A stretch of 64,000 nucleotides of DNA, from NCBI RefSeq assembly GCF_004341845.1, contig NZ_SLVB01000002.1:558001-622000 (forward strand), written 5' to 3'. The notes under the pieces were generated by a model. It was not told where the DNA came from and did no database searches. It saw nothing but the letters and a program-made list of their open reading frames with translations. The position numbers were made by a program, and so were the translations under genes. Below, one piece after another: positions 8,513-17,949 of this stretch (position 1 is the stretch's first letter; every line of letters begins with the position of its first letter). The stretch is from Novosphingobium sp. PhB165 (GTDB lineage Bacteria > Pseudomonadota > Alphaproteobacteria > Sphingomonadales > Sphingomonadaceae).

Positions 8513-10813
8513 ATGTCGATCAATTTCTGGCGCTGCGCATCGTCCGCAGCAGTGTTGGCCACTGCGATGTTGGCGCAACAGGCTGCGGCTCAGGATGCTG
8601 GACAGACGGCGGCTCAAGCGGCGTCCCAGACGGCATCCGAACCGACGCCGTCCGGCGAGATCTACGTCACCGCGCAGCGCCGTTCGGAACGCCAGCTTGA
8701 CGTGCCGATCACGATCACCTCGGTCAGCAGCCAGACGCTGACCGATGCCGGCGTGCGCCAGCTTTCCGATCTGTCGCGGGTCGTCCCTGCGCTGCGGTTC
8801 GACAAGTCCGGCGTCTACACTCAGCCCACCATTCGCGGCGTCGGTACGGCAATCACCACTTCGGGCGGCGGTCCCAACGTCGCCACTTACCTTGACGGCT
8901 TCTTCCTGCCGAGCGCGGCTTCGACCGACTTCCAGCTGATGAAGGTGCAGTCGGTGCAGGTGCTCAAGGGCCCGCAGGGCACCCTGTTCGGCCGCAACAC
9001 CACGGGCGGCGCGATCCTCATCACCACTGCCGATCCCAGCGAGAAGCCGGGCGGTGAAATGCGTGTGTCCTATGGCCGCTTCAACACGGTCGAAGTGCAG
9101 GGTTACGGCACTTCCGCCATCGCGCCGGGCGTCGCGTTCGATGTCGAGGGCCTCTATCGCCGTGGTGATGGTTTCCAGACCAACATCATCGATAACAACG
9201 ACAAGATCGGACAATATAACCGCTGGTCGGTGCGCACCGGCCTGAAGGTCGAGGCTTCGCCCGACGTCAGCTTCCTGCTGCGCTATACCCACTCGCAGTC
9301 CGACGATCCCTCGGCGCTGATGCACAATGCCTTCGTTGACGAAGACGGTACGAAGTGGATCTATCAGTATACCCCGACCGGATATTACGCGACCAAGCCC
9401 AATCAGGTGGCGCTAAACCCCACCGACGGCATCGGGGCAACCACCAACACCGACGTTATTCAGGGCACGATCAAGGCCAATCTCGGCTTTGCAGATTTCA
9501 CTTCCTACACGCAGTACCGCGACGAGCGGGTCACCAGCGTCCAGGATCTTGACGCCACCGCGCTCCCGATCTTCACCATCCGCATCGATTCCAACAGCAA
9601 GACCTTCACGCAGGAATTGCTGCTGAACTCGAAGCCGGGCTCGCGCCTGCAATGGACGACCGGCGCTTATTACTTCAACAACCGCGATACCTGGCCGACT
9701 TATGCCAAGCTTGGCACTGCGCCGTTCGTCCGCAACGGCGAATCCGGCACGCTCACGCAGTCGATCGCGGTCTTCGCCGACGCCACGTACGAGATCACGC
9801 CGCAGCTCTTCCTGACAGCGGGCGCGCGCTATAGCCATGACTGGGTGGACGACGCCTATTTCGAACGTGCGTTGACCGCTTCGGTTTATGAAGACGCCAA
9901 CGGCAATCCCGTCGCCTTCCCGTCTGACGTGCCGCTTTACACCCGCTACGACGTGCCGAAGCTCACCAACAACCGCGTCACGCCCCGTGCCGTGCTGCGC
10001 TTCAAGCCGAACGACGAATCGAGCATCTATGCCTCGTTCACGCAGGGCTACAAAGCGGGCCTGCTGAACGTCGGCGGCTATTCCTACCGCCCGGTGAAGC
10101 CCGAGACTATCAATGCCTACGAACTGGGCTACAAGTATGCCAAGGGCTGGCTGTCGGCCGATCTCTCCGGGTTCTACTACGACTACAAGAACCTCCAGGT
10201 GTCGAGCTTCCAGGCCGGTACCGCGCGGATCACCAATGCCGCCAGCTCCGAGATCTACGGCCTCGAAGGCCAGGTGAGCGGGCACGTCACTTCGGACTTC
10301 ACGGTGTCCGCGGGCGTCGCTTGGACCCATGCGCGTTACAAGAAGTTCCCCAACGCGCCGTTCTACCAGTTCTGCGATCCCGCAGCGGCGTTCGGCACTT
10401 CGCCGGTCGCCTGCACGCCTCCTGAGCTCGGCGGTCTCGGAGCGGGTGCACTGGTCGAAACCACCACCAACGCCAGCGGCTTCAAGATGCAGCGCTCGCC
10501 GGAGATCACGGCGAACCTCGCGGCGTCCTACGGGCTCGATCTGGCTGGCGGAAGGCTAACGCTTTCGGGCAATCTCTACTACACCTCGTCGTTCTATTTC
10601 GGCATTGCCCAGCAGTTCAAGCAGGGTGACTACGCCCAGCTCGGCCTGCGCGCCGAATGGAACGATGCTTCCGACAAGTACTCGCTCGCGCTCTTCGGAG
10701 AGAACGTGACCGATCACCGCTATCGCTCGGCAGTCAACTACGCATCGCTGGGCATCGGCAGCGTCTGGGCCGCACCGGCGACTTACGGCGTGACTTTCGG
10801 CGTGAAGTTCTGA
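8513..10813 (+). CDS. TonB-dependent outer membrane receptor
   Basis: 766 residues with a signal peptide (cleavage near AAAQD, residue 27). A TonB-box-like EIYVTAQRR precedes a plug domain (about 45-165; QVLKGPQGTLFGRNTTGG is typical). A 22-strand barrel follows, ending in the aromatic terminal strand YGVTFGVKF. There is no N-terminal signalling extension, so it probably does not control an anti-sigma factor. The ATG follows GGGGAGGG at good spacing. This large sphingomonad receptor group takes up siderophores or complex organic compounds. The oxygenases next door favour an organic substrate, while the PiuC-like hydroxylase at 17950 and the EntS-like exporter favour iron. Confidence 0.95.
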   Translation: MSINFWRCASSAAVLATAMLAQQAAAQDAGQTAAQAASQTASEPTPSGEIYVTAQRRSERQLDVPITITSVSSQTLTDAGVRQLSDLSRVVPALRFDKSGVYTQPTIRGVGTAITTSGGGPNVATYLDGFFLPSAASTDFQLMKVQSVQVLKGPQGTLFGRNTTGGAILITTADPSEKPGGEMRVSYGRFNTVEVQGYGTSAIAPGVAFDVEGLYRRGDGFQTNIIDNNDKIGQYNRWSVRTGLKVEASPDVSFLLRYTHSQSDDPSALMHNAFVDEDGTKWIYQYTPTGYYATKPNQVALNPTDGIGATTNTDVIQGTIKANLGFADFTSYTQYRDERVTSVQDLDATALPIFTIRIDSNSKTFTQELLLNSKPGSRLQWTTGAYYFNNRDTWPTYAKLGTAPFVRNGESGTLTQSIAVFADATYEITPQLFLTAGARYSHDWVDDAYFERALTASVYEDANGNPVAFPSDVPLYTRYDVPKLTNNRVTPRAVLRFKPNDESSIYASFTQGYKAGLLNVGGYSYRPVKPETINAYELGYKYAKGWLSADLSGFYYDYKNLQVSSFQAGTARITNAASSEIYGLEGQVSGHVTSDFTVSAGVAWTHARYKKFPNAPFYQFCDPAAAFGTSPVACTPPELGGLGAGALVETTTNASGFKMQRSPEITANLAASYGLDLAGGRLTLSGNLYYTSSFYFGIAQQFKQGDYAQLGLRAEWNDASDKYSLALFGENVTDHRYRSAVNYASLGIGSVWAAPATYGVTFGVKF

Positions 10814-10822
10814 GGATGGATC

Positions 10823-10848
10823 GGCGGCGGGCTGGAAGGCCCGTCGCC
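10823..10848. terminator. Hairpin between convergent genes, candidate bidirectional terminator
   Basis: GGCGGCGGGC at 10823-10832 pairs with GCCCGTCGCC at 10839-10848 over ten positions with one G-U pair and a 6-base loop. There is no strong T-tract. It lies in the 43-base gap between the convergent receptor and flavoprotein genes. Confidence 0.5.
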
Positions 10849-10856
10849 ACTTCCCG

Positions 10857-12947
10857 TCAGCTTCCGGGACGGAGAATGTCGGCCGGCAATGGGTTGACGC
10901 GCGGGGGATCGGGAGCGAACCACGCCCCGGCAACGTCCTGCGGTGCGTTCGGCTCACCAATGAGCCGCGCGAACATCTGCCCCTCATACGCGGCCGCTGC
11001 CAGCATGCGCGGGGCCAGCGCGTCACCAATAGTGAAAAGCTGCGCCACTCGTCCTTCGAGCGCACGGGCAAGATCGTCCACCGGCGCGCGCGATGTCGCA
11101 AGGATCACTGCATCCACCGGCGTCGAACGCATTTCGCCGGTATGGACATCGCGCAGGGTGACCGCGCCTTCCTCGATGCTCTCGATCCATGTTCCCGTGG
11201 CAAGCGTCACTCCGGCCCGCTTCGTCCGCGCGAGCACGAAGCGCTCTTCCCAGGCATCGCTCAAGCGCGCCGAAACGGGGGACATCTCGGCGGAGACCAG
11301 CGTGACTTGCACCCCATGCACCGCAAGCATTTCGGCAAGGCCGCTGCCGGTGTGATACCCCTCTCCATCCACGATCACCACGCGCCCCGCGGGCCTCACA
11401 TCGCCCGAGAGCACGGCTTCCGGCGTATGAACGAGAGGTCGGTCACACCCCGGCACCGGCATCTCGCTGGAGATACTCTCCCCGCCCTTGCGATACCGCG
11501 CGCCCGTGGCGACGATCACTGCATCGGGCGCCTCGGCAAGTACCAGAGGGACATCGGCTCGAACACCGAAGCGACAGTCTATCCCGAGCCGCTCCAGTTC
11601 GGCCGCCCACCATTTCACCGCCTCGCCATAATGCGCGCGGCCCGGCAGGCGTGCCCAGTCGGCCAATGCGCCGCCCGGCTCCGCCCGCGTTTCGAAAAGC
11701 GTGACGCGGTGCCCCCGCCGAGCCGCGACACGCGCAGCCTCCAGCCCTCCCGGCCCGGCACCGATCACGACGACGCGTGAGGGCTTTGGCGCGGGCGTGA
11801 AACTGTCTATGCCCCAGAGCCGCTCGCGGTAGCTCGCCGGATTGATCGTGCAGCCCTGCGCCCCGTCACCGCCTGCTGCGGTACACCAGTTGCAGGCGAT
11901 GCAGGTGCGGCCTTCATCCTCGCGACCTTCCCGCGCAAGCCGTACGAACTGCGGCTCCGCGATAAGCTGGCGCGCCGATCCCGCCATGTCGACCACGCCC
12001 GAGGAAATCGCCTCCTCGGCCTCGGCCATGCGGGTGATCCGGCCGAGAACGGACAGCACCGGCACCTCGCCTGCTGCGCTCCGCACTTGCTCGACCGCCT
12101 TGCGGTAGGGGAATTTCTCGGAAAAACCCGTCGGCATGCCATGGTGAAACTGCTGCGGCTCCATCCCGACATCGAGGTCGAGATAATCGAGCAAACCGCG
12201 TCCGGTCAGCGCCGAGACCGCATCCCGCGCGCCGGCCACCCCATAGCCGCCGGGCACTTCCTCATCGCAATTGAAGCGCATGCCCACGGCCATGCCAGGC
12301 CCAGCCCCGGCCCGTGCAGCTTCCAGCGATTCCACCGCAAAACGCAGGCGATTGTCGAAGCTGCCTCCGTAATCGTCCTCCCGCGCATTGTAATAGGGCG
12401 AGAGAAACTGCTCGATCAGCCCGGCGTGCGAACCGTGGAGCATCACCCCATCAAAGCCCGCGCGGCGCAAGTTGGCGGTCGAGCGATGGACCGCCTCATG
12501 CATTCCGGCGATCTCGCCCACCGTCATGGCCCGTGTCGTCGCGGTGCGGCGGCCATAGGCGAACTGGCGATTGGAGGGCCCGAAAGCAGGTGCCGGCGGG
12601 CTCAACGGCTGCCACCAGCCTGCTCCGCCCCACCAATAGAATATCTGCCCGAAAATGCGTCCGCCCGCTGCGTGGACCGCTTCGGCCATGCGCGCGAAGG
12701 CGGCGACATTCTCGTCCGGATGCGGCGACGGCTGACGGGTGCGGCCGCGTTCGTGCGCCACCAGAGCCACGATCACGAGGCCGCAGCCGCCATCCTTCAC
12801 GCGCTCGACGCTGTAGGCGACAAGATCGTCCGAAGGCTTTGTCCCCGCGCTGAGCGCACTGCCGTGCGGCGCGAAGAAATAGCGGTTGGGGATAATGACC
12901 GGGCCCAGCGCGATGGGCGAGAAGACGGCAGGGTAGCGCGGATGCAC
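10857..12947 (-). CDS. Old Yellow Enzyme / 2,4-dienoyl-CoA reductase-like flavoprotein
   Basis: 696 residues, the usual length for the FadH/trimethylamine dehydrogenase family. The N-terminal FMN-binding TIM barrel (1-340) contains the family signature around QFLSPYYNAREDDYGGSFDN. Cysteines 349, 352, 355 and 366 form the 4Fe-4S site, and the C-terminal half has a dinucleotide fold (VVVIGAGPGGLEAARVAARRG). It should pass electrons from NAD(P)H through FAD and Fe-S to FMN to reduce an unsaturated or aromatic compound. The FMN monooxygenase gene lies 4 bases upstream on the same strand, so the two are probably co-transcribed. The substrate is unknown. Confidence 0.88.
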   Translation of the reverse strand: MHPRYPAVFSPIALGPVIIPNRYFFAPHGSALSAGTKPSDDLVAYSVERVKDGGCGLVIVALVAHERGRTRQPSPHPDENVAAFARMAEAVHAAGGRIFGQIFYWWGGAGWWQPLSPPAPAFGPSNRQFAYGRRTATTRAMTVGEIAGMHEAVHRSTANLRRAGFDGVMLHGSHAGLIEQFLSPYYNAREDDYGGSFDNRLRFAVESLEAARAGAGPGMAVGMRFNCDEEVPGGYGVAGARDAVSALTGRGLLDYLDLDVGMEPQQFHHGMPTGFSEKFPYRKAVEQVRSAAGEVPVLSVLGRITRMAEAEEAISSGVVDMAGSARQLIAEPQFVRLAREGREDEGRTCIACNWCTAAGGDGAQGCTINPASYRERLWGIDSFTPAPKPSRVVVIGAGPGGLEAARVAARRGHRVTLFETRAEPGGALADWARLPGRAHYGEAVKWWAAELERLGIDCRFGVRADVPLVLAEAPDAVIVATGARYRKGGESISSEMPVPGCDRPLVHTPEAVLSGDVRPAGRVVIVDGEGYHTGSGLAEMLAVHGVQVTLVSAEMSPVSARLSDAWEERFVLARTKRAGVTLATGTWIESIEEGAVTLRDVHTGEMRSTPVDAVILATSRAPVDDLARALEGRVAQLFTIGDALAPRMLAAAAYEGQMFARLIGEPNAPQDVAGAWFAPDPPRVNPLPADILRPGS

Positions 12948-12951
12948 TGGC

Positions 12952-14037
12952 TCAGGCCGCCACTCGTGCGCTCTCCTTCAGGCGCGGCATGACTTTCTCC
13001 GCGAACGTCCGCATCTGCCGGTAGACATCGTCATAGGGCATCCCGCCGAAGCTGAAATTGGCGATGATCCAGTAGTCGCCGACCATCTCCGCCCGCGCGA
13101 AATGCTTTTCGACCAATTGGTCGGGGGTGCCGATCATGTTGCCGGAAATGTAGTCGCGATAGGCCTTGTCCGGGCCGCCCGCCGCCTCTGCCGCTTCGCC
13201 CAGGTAGACATATGTCGAATAGGACGGGAGGCTGCGGAAATGCTCGCCGCCGAACTCGTAATGCTGGGCAACCTGCTGGAACTGCGCGGCAAAGTACTTG
13301 TCGGTATAATCGATCACCTGCTGCTCGTCGTCGAAGCAGACGACGAAATCGCTGATGACGAAAGGCGGTGCGGGTTCGCCGTGGAGCTTGGCGAAGGTCT
13401 CGCGGTAGAAGTCGATCTCGGGAAGCGCCTTGGCCCAGTCGCCTTGCGAAAACCGCAGCGTGCGCAGGCCGAGCTGGGCCGCTTCCTCCACCGAGGATCG
13501 CGACATCGAGACCATGACGCAGCGTTCTTTCGACCAGCCCTCCGGCCGGGGTCGAACTTCGACACGGGGTTGAGGGAAGTGCGGACCGACACCTTCGACG
13601 AAGCCGGTTTCGAGACCGGCAAGGATCATCGGCGCCGCCTCGTCGAAACGTTCGCGGGAATCCGCAAGATCGGTGCGAAAGCCGGTAAATTCGCGCCGTG
13701 CCGCGCCGCGTCCCATGCCCAGGATCACGCGGCCGTTGCTGAGATGGTCGAGCATGGCGGTCTTTTCGACCACGCGCAGCGGATCGTTCCACGGCAGAAT
13801 GACGGCGGCGGGCATCAGCTTGATCGTGCTCGTCTTCGCGGCGACGTAAGTCAGCAGTTGCAGCGGATCGGGACAGGCGGCGTAGTCGGTGAAGTGGTGT
13901 TCCACCGCCGCGGCGAAGTCGAAGCCCATGGCCTCGGCCTCTATGGCGAGCTGGGTCTCGCGGCGGAAGAAATCGCCGTCCGGCATGCCGTGGAGATTCT
14001 GAAAGCCCAGGTGGATACCGACCTGCATGTTGCTCAT
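12952..14037 (-). CDS. Luciferase-like (LLM) flavin-dependent monooxygenase
   Basis: 361 residues in the bacterial luciferase TIM-barrel fold. Recognisable parts are the N-terminal AIEAEAMGFDFAAAVEHHF, the AAVILPWNDPLRVVEKTAMLD stretch split around N and P, and GRVILGMGRGAARREF. Such enzymes use FMNH2 and oxygen to hydroxylate or cleave C-S, C-N or C-C bonds. The ATG at 14037 directly touches a GAGG motif; the second ATG at 14028 has better spacing, so the true start may be three residues later. It ends 4 bases before the reductase-like gene, which may be its partner, and follows the TauD-type gene by 38 bases. Confidence 0.88.
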   Translation of the reverse strand: MSNMQVGIHLGFQNLHGMPDGDFFRRETQLAIEAEAMGFDFAAAVEHHFTDYAACPDPLQLLTYVAAKTSTIKLMPAAVILPWNDPLRVVEKTAMLDHLSNGRVILGMGRGAARREFTGFRTDLADSRERFDEAAPMILAGLETGFVEGVGPHFPQPRVEVRPRPEGWSKERCVMVSMSRSSVEEAAQLGLRTLRFSQGDWAKALPEIDFYRETFAKLHGEPAPPFVISDFVVCFDDEQQVIDYTDKYFAAQFQQVAQHYEFGGEHFRSLPSYSTYVYLGEAAEAAGGPDKAYRDYISGNMIGTPDQLVEKHFARAEMVGDYWIIANFSFGGMPYDDVYRQMRTFAEKVMPRLKESARVAA

Positions 14038-14075
14038 CCTCGTATTGCGTTGGGTCAGTGGTCGTATTCAGCCTT

Positions 14076-14987
14076 TCAGGCCGGCGCCGTGACAGGTTCC
14101 TCACCATTGAGCGTGCAGCGATGCAGTTCGCGTCCGCTCTCACGGTCGAACGGTTCCACGCGGTGCATCGTGCCGGTATTGTCCCAGATCGCGAGATCGC
14201 CCGGCTGCCACTTGTGACGGTAGACGTATTGCTCCTGCGTGGCGTGGATCATCAGGCGCTGGAGCAGGTCATGGCTTTCCGCCGGCTCCATGCCTTCGAC
14301 ATAGGCACCCGACGTGCTGAGCACGAGCGAACGGGCACCCGAACGGTGCTGCCAGACCAGCGGATGCGAACGCTGCGGATAGGAACTCCACAGCGCGAAC
14401 TCCTCAACCGTGCAATCGCGCTTGGCAGGAAAAAGCGCCGCCTGCATCGTGTGGACCACGCGCAGCTTTTCAAGCCGCCGCTGTTCTTCCTCGGGAAGGT
14501 CCGCAAAGGCGGCGCAAGTATTGGCGAAGAGCGTATCACCGCCCCGGTTGGACAAGCGCACGGGTGCCAGCAGCGTGGCGAAAGGCGGAACCTCTTCGTA
14601 AGTGCCGTCCATGTGCCAGAGCTGATTGCCGAACAGGAAGCGCGCGTATTCGGGGTTGCGTGTCTCGTCGAGCGTCACGCGGAGCACGCCGCCATCGCCT
14701 TCGGCCAGCACCGCGCCGTCGGCTCCGCGTCGCGCCTTGCCGATGCGCAATTCGCCAAGGCTGCGTGCGATCGTTCGCAATTCTTCGTCATCGACACCTA
14801 AGCCGCGCATGACCACGACGCCCCGCTCGACCAGCAGGGCACGAATTTGCGCAGCGTGGCGGCCAGAAAGCAACGCGGCCTTGTCGATCATGAGCTGAGA
14901 GCCAATGCGCGGGATCAGCGGGATAGTCGCCTTCCCACCGGATGGCATGCCCGCTTCGGATTCGGAAATTCCGCCTGCGAATCCCAC
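14076..14987 (-). CDS. TauD/TfdA family Fe(II)/2-oxoglutarate dioxygenase
   Basis: 303 residues. The iron ligands are visible as the HxD motif in LWHMDGTYEEVPP and the distal His in TMHRVEPF. The 2-oxoglutarate-binding Arg is likely in ELHRCTLNG. The start is GTG at 14987 with GAGGAGAGG six bases upstream. The family hydroxylates taurine, sulfate esters, 2,4-D or similar carboxylates and releases succinate. It is the first gene of a leftward set with the LLM monooxygenase and the flavoprotein, and is divergent from the TetR gene. Confidence 0.9.
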   Translation of the reverse strand: MGFAGGISESEAGMPSGGKATIPLIPRIGSQLMIDKAALLSGRHAAQIRALLVERGVVVMRGLGVDDEELRTIARSLGELRIGKARRGADGAVLAEGDGGVLRVTLDETRNPEYARFLFGNQLWHMDGTYEEVPPFATLLAPVRLSNRGGDTLFANTCAAFADLPEEEQRRLEKLRVVHTMQAALFPAKRDCTVEEFALWSSYPQRSHPLVWQHRSGARSLVLSTSGAYVEGMEPAESHDLLQRLMIHATQEQYVYRHKWQPGDLAIWDNTGTMHRVEPFDRESGRELHRCTLNGEEPVTAPA

Positions 14988-15200
14988 GTCCGCCTCTCCT
15001 CCGCCGGCTTTGCGCCGCGCTATGTCCCGTTATACTTTCGGGGCTTGACCGACGCGGTTGTCGAGCCGATTATCACCCGTATCGTTTCATAAATAAGTGT
15101 AACGCCCACACATTCCATCACCCGGCAGAAACATGCAAGCATTTAATACCTACATCGTTTTAATTGCATCCCAATGCCGGGCGGGGGAGGTGTGAAAGTG

Positions 15201-15956
15201 ATGGAAGGGCACGTAGCTCCGCCAAGCCGGGGGCCGGGACGCCCCTCGCTCAGCAACGAGGAATTGCTCGACCGCGCGCTGGTACTGTTCCTGGAAAGCG
15301 GGTTCGAGCGCACCAGCATCGACGCGATTTGCGCCGCTGCGGGCATGGCGAAGCGCACCTTTTATCAGCGTTATGGCGACAAGCTCACCTTCTTCAAGGC
15401 CGCGCTGGAACGGGCGATCGAGGACTGGATACTGCCCCTCGAGACGCTGGAAGCCTGCGAGAGCGAAGATTTCGAGGACACGCTGCTACGCATCGGCCGC
15501 CGCCTCGTTGCGAATGTAATGAGCGAGGACGGCATCCGCCTGTTGCGGATCACCAACGCCGAATCCGCCAGAATTCCGGAGATCGGCGCTTTCACTTATA
15601 ATGCCGGCACCGGCCCGACCGTCGATTGGCTGGCCAGCCTGTTCCGCCGCCGGCTCGAATGCGGCGAGGAGCAGGCACGCAACGCCGCAACTGCTTATAT
15701 GTACATCGTCGTCTGCGGTCCGCCCACCGTGACGGCCTGGGGCATGACCGTAAGCGCCGCCGAGATTGAGAGTAACATCCGCTATGCCGTCCACGTGCTG
15801 CTTCACGGCCTCTTGTCCGGAGCGGACGGTCGCAGAGCCCCGGAACGCAACGGCGCGCCGGAATCCGCGACTTTGGAACTCCAACAACTGCGGCGCGAAA
15901 ACGAGCAGTTGCGGCGGCTGCTGGTCGATTCAATGCTGAACGCACAGATGCCGTAG
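15201..15956 (+). CDS. TetR family regulator with leucine-zipper-like tail
   Basis: 251 residues. The N-terminal helix-turn-helix (about 15-60) reads LLDRALVLFLESGFERTSID then AAAGMAKRTFYQRYGDK, the classical TetR pattern. The middle is the usual all-helical ligand domain. The last 25 residues (LELQQLRRENEQLRRLLVDS) form a heptad repeat that looks like a coiled coil, which is uncommon in the family. ATG 15201 is chosen because GGGGAGG lies nine bases upstream; an ATG at 15174 in frame lacks a site. It lies between two dioxygenase genes and is the obvious local repressor. Confidence 0.9.
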   Translation: MEGHVAPPSRGPGRPSLSNEELLDRALVLFLESGFERTSIDAICAAAGMAKRTFYQRYGDKLTFFKAALERAIEDWILPLETLEACESEDFEDTLLRIGRRLVANVMSEDGIRLLRITNAESARIPEIGAFTYNAGTGPTVDWLASLFRRRLECGEEQARNAATAYMYIVVCGPPTVTAWGMTVSAAEIESNIRYAVHVLLHGLLSGADGRRAPERNGAPESATLELQQLRRENEQLRRLLVDSMLNAQMP

Positions 15957-16006
15957 AAACGGCAGCACGCTACCGATGAAACGATCGGGGTGCCAAATGG
16001 GAAGGG

Positions 16007-16987
16007 ATGCAAGGAATGGGCGCATTGAGGATCGAACCGCTCAGACAGGAGCTACCTTTCGGCGTGCGCATTTCCGGTGTCACGCACGCGGTTCTGGCGG
16101 ACGAAGCCAGCCGCCGGGCGATCTTCGATGCCTTCGAGCGCGAGGGGCTGATCGTCTTCGACGGGATCGAGCAGAGCGACGAGATGCAGGTGGCGCTGAG
16201 CGGGGTGTTCGGCCCGCTCAAGGAACATCCGCTGAAGGAAGTCAGTCGGGTCGATGCCAGCAAGTTGCCCGGCGTGGTCGAAATCAAGCAGGAACCCAAT
16301 GCTTCGGGCGTCGTCGAGATCGAGGGCAAGCAACTCGCGCACTGGCTGCCCTGGCACTTCGACCATTGCTACAACAACGAACTCAATCGGGCCGGTGTGC
16401 TGCGGGCAACTCAGATCACCTCCGAAGGTGGCCTCACCGGGTTCGTCGACGGGCTGGCGCTTTACCGCGCCTTTCCGGCCGAGTTGCGCGACCGGCTTGA
16501 ACAGGCGGAAATCCTTTATACGCTCAATGTCGCCTATCAGACCAACCGCTTCGGCCAGCCCAAGACCTTGCGCGTGATCCGCGAAAAGCCCGGTGCGCTC
16601 GAAATGATGGAAAACCGGAAAGGCGCGCCCCGCGCAATCCATCCGGCGATCTGGACACGCGCCGATGGCGGGCGTTGCCTCCACGTTTCACCCTACATGG
16701 CCGACGGCATTCTCGGGCTGGAGACGCCGGAAGGCGAGGCGCTGCTGGAAGACGTCTGCCAGACCGTCAACCGCATCGCCGCCACCCAGAGCTATCACCA
16801 TGCCTGGCGGCTCGATCAGATGTTGATCTGGGATAACTGGCGCATGCTCCATGCTGTCTCGGGCAACGACCCGGCGCTTGGCCGCACCATGCAGCGCACC
16901 ACGATTGCCGGAGATTATGGTCTGGGTCGTTTCGAATTCGCCCCGGCTGCCGCCATGAACGAAACAACGACGTCGGTGAGGATGTAG
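16007..16987 (+). CDS. TauD/TfdA family Fe(II)/2-oxoglutarate dioxygenase (second)
   Basis: 326 residues, distinct from the leftward paralogue. Metal ligands are in LPWHFDHCYNN (HxD) and RMLHAVSG (distal His); the co-substrate Arg is probably in RTMQRTTIAG. The protein starts IEPLRQELPFGVRISGV, as in the taurine and 2,4-D dioxygenase group. ATG 16007 abuts GGAAGGG; ATG 16016, three codons in, has the better spacing. It follows the TetR gene by 50 bases and precedes a short-chain dehydrogenase, which suggests that an alcohol made here or nearby is then oxidised. Confidence 0.9.
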   Translation: MQGMGALRIEPLRQELPFGVRISGVTHAVLADEASRRAIFDAFEREGLIVFDGIEQSDEMQVALSGVFGPLKEHPLKEVSRVDASKLPGVVEIKQEPNASGVVEIEGKQLAHWLPWHFDHCYNNELNRAGVLRATQITSEGGLTGFVDGLALYRAFPAELRDRLEQAEILYTLNVAYQTNRFGQPKTLRVIREKPGALEMMENRKGAPRAIHPAIWTRADGGRCLHVSPYMADGILGLETPEGEALLEDVCQTVNRIAATQSYHHAWRLDQMLIWDNWRMLHAVSGNDPALGRTMQRTTIAGDYGLGRFEFAPAAAMNETTTSVRM

Positions 16988-17033
16988 GGTCCTTCAGGGC
17001 CTGAAAAGCACCGACGCAGGGGAGAGGAACGCG

Positions 17034-17882
17034 ATGACCAAAGTGGCGGGCCGGACGGCCGTGGTGACCGGCGGAGGCAGCGGCATCGGGCGCGGGCTGG
17101 CGCTTGAACTCGCCGCCAAGGGCGCGGCCGTGGCGATTGCCGACATCCTTCCCGAAAACGCGGAAGCGGTCGCCCGCGAGATCGCTGTAATGGACGGCAA
17201 GGCGCTGGCGATCGGCTGCGACGTGACGGACATGGCCTCTCTCGAAGCCGCGAAACAAGCCGCCACCGAGCATCTCGGCCCCGTCTCGCTGCTATTCGCG
17301 AACGCCGGGGCCACCTCGTTCGAGCGCATCACCGACATGAGCGCGGATGACATCGACTGGATCGTCCATGCCAACCTGCTGGGCGTGCTCAACTGTGTAA
17401 AGACCTTCTATCCCGACATGGTGGCCGCGCGCGACGGCCATTTCTGCGCCACGGCCTCCACCGCCGGGCTGCTACCGAGTTGGATCCCCTATCACGCGGC
17501 CTATTCGGGGGCGAAGATGGGGATCATCGGCATGATGCTGAACCTTGCCATCGAGGCGCGCGAACACGGCGTGGGGGTCACGGCCTTCGTGCCCCACGGC
17601 GTCGTCAGCAACATGAAGGCCAATAATGCCCGCTACCGCCCTGCCCGTTTCGGCGGCCCGGGCGAGGGCGAAGTGCAGATCCCGGAAGGCGCGCAGTGGC
17701 ATGCCGAGGTCAAGTTCCGGCCGGCCGAACTGGTCGGCAAGCTGGTCGTCAGGGCCGTGGAGGAGGATCGCCCGATGGTCATCAGTGACGGCGCAATCCG
17801 GAAGACTTTCGACGAAACCTATCGCCGCATCGTCTACGACGCCTTCGACTTCGCGGACGCCTTTTACGCGGCCGAGGAGTGA
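17034..17882 (+). CDS. Short-chain dehydrogenase/reductase
   Basis: 282 residues with the NAD(P) motif TGGGSGIGRG at the N-terminus, the NAG motif (FANAGATSF) and the catalytic Tyr-x3-Lys in YHAAYSGAKMG. The acidic residue after strand 2 (AIADIL) suggests NAD preference. GGGGAGAGG precedes the ATG. It is in line with the TetR and dioxygenase genes on the plus strand. The substrate is unknown. Confidence 0.9.
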   Translation: MTKVAGRTAVVTGGGSGIGRGLALELAAKGAAVAIADILPENAEAVAREIAVMDGKALAIGCDVTDMASLEAAKQAATEHLGPVSLLFANAGATSFERITDMSADDIDWIVHANLLGVLNCVKTFYPDMVAARDGHFCATASTAGLLPSWIPYHAAYSGAKMGIIGMMLNLAIEAREHGVGVTAFVPHGVVSNMKANNARYRPARFGGPGEGEVQIPEGAQWHAEVKFRPAELVGKLVVRAVEEDRPMVISDGAIRKTFDETYRRIVYDAFDFADAFYAAEE

Positions 17883-17949
17883 CCGCCGGGCTCAGGCACT
17901 CTCACGCGGCGGCATTGTCATCTTGCGCATATTGCGCAAGTAAGGCCGC

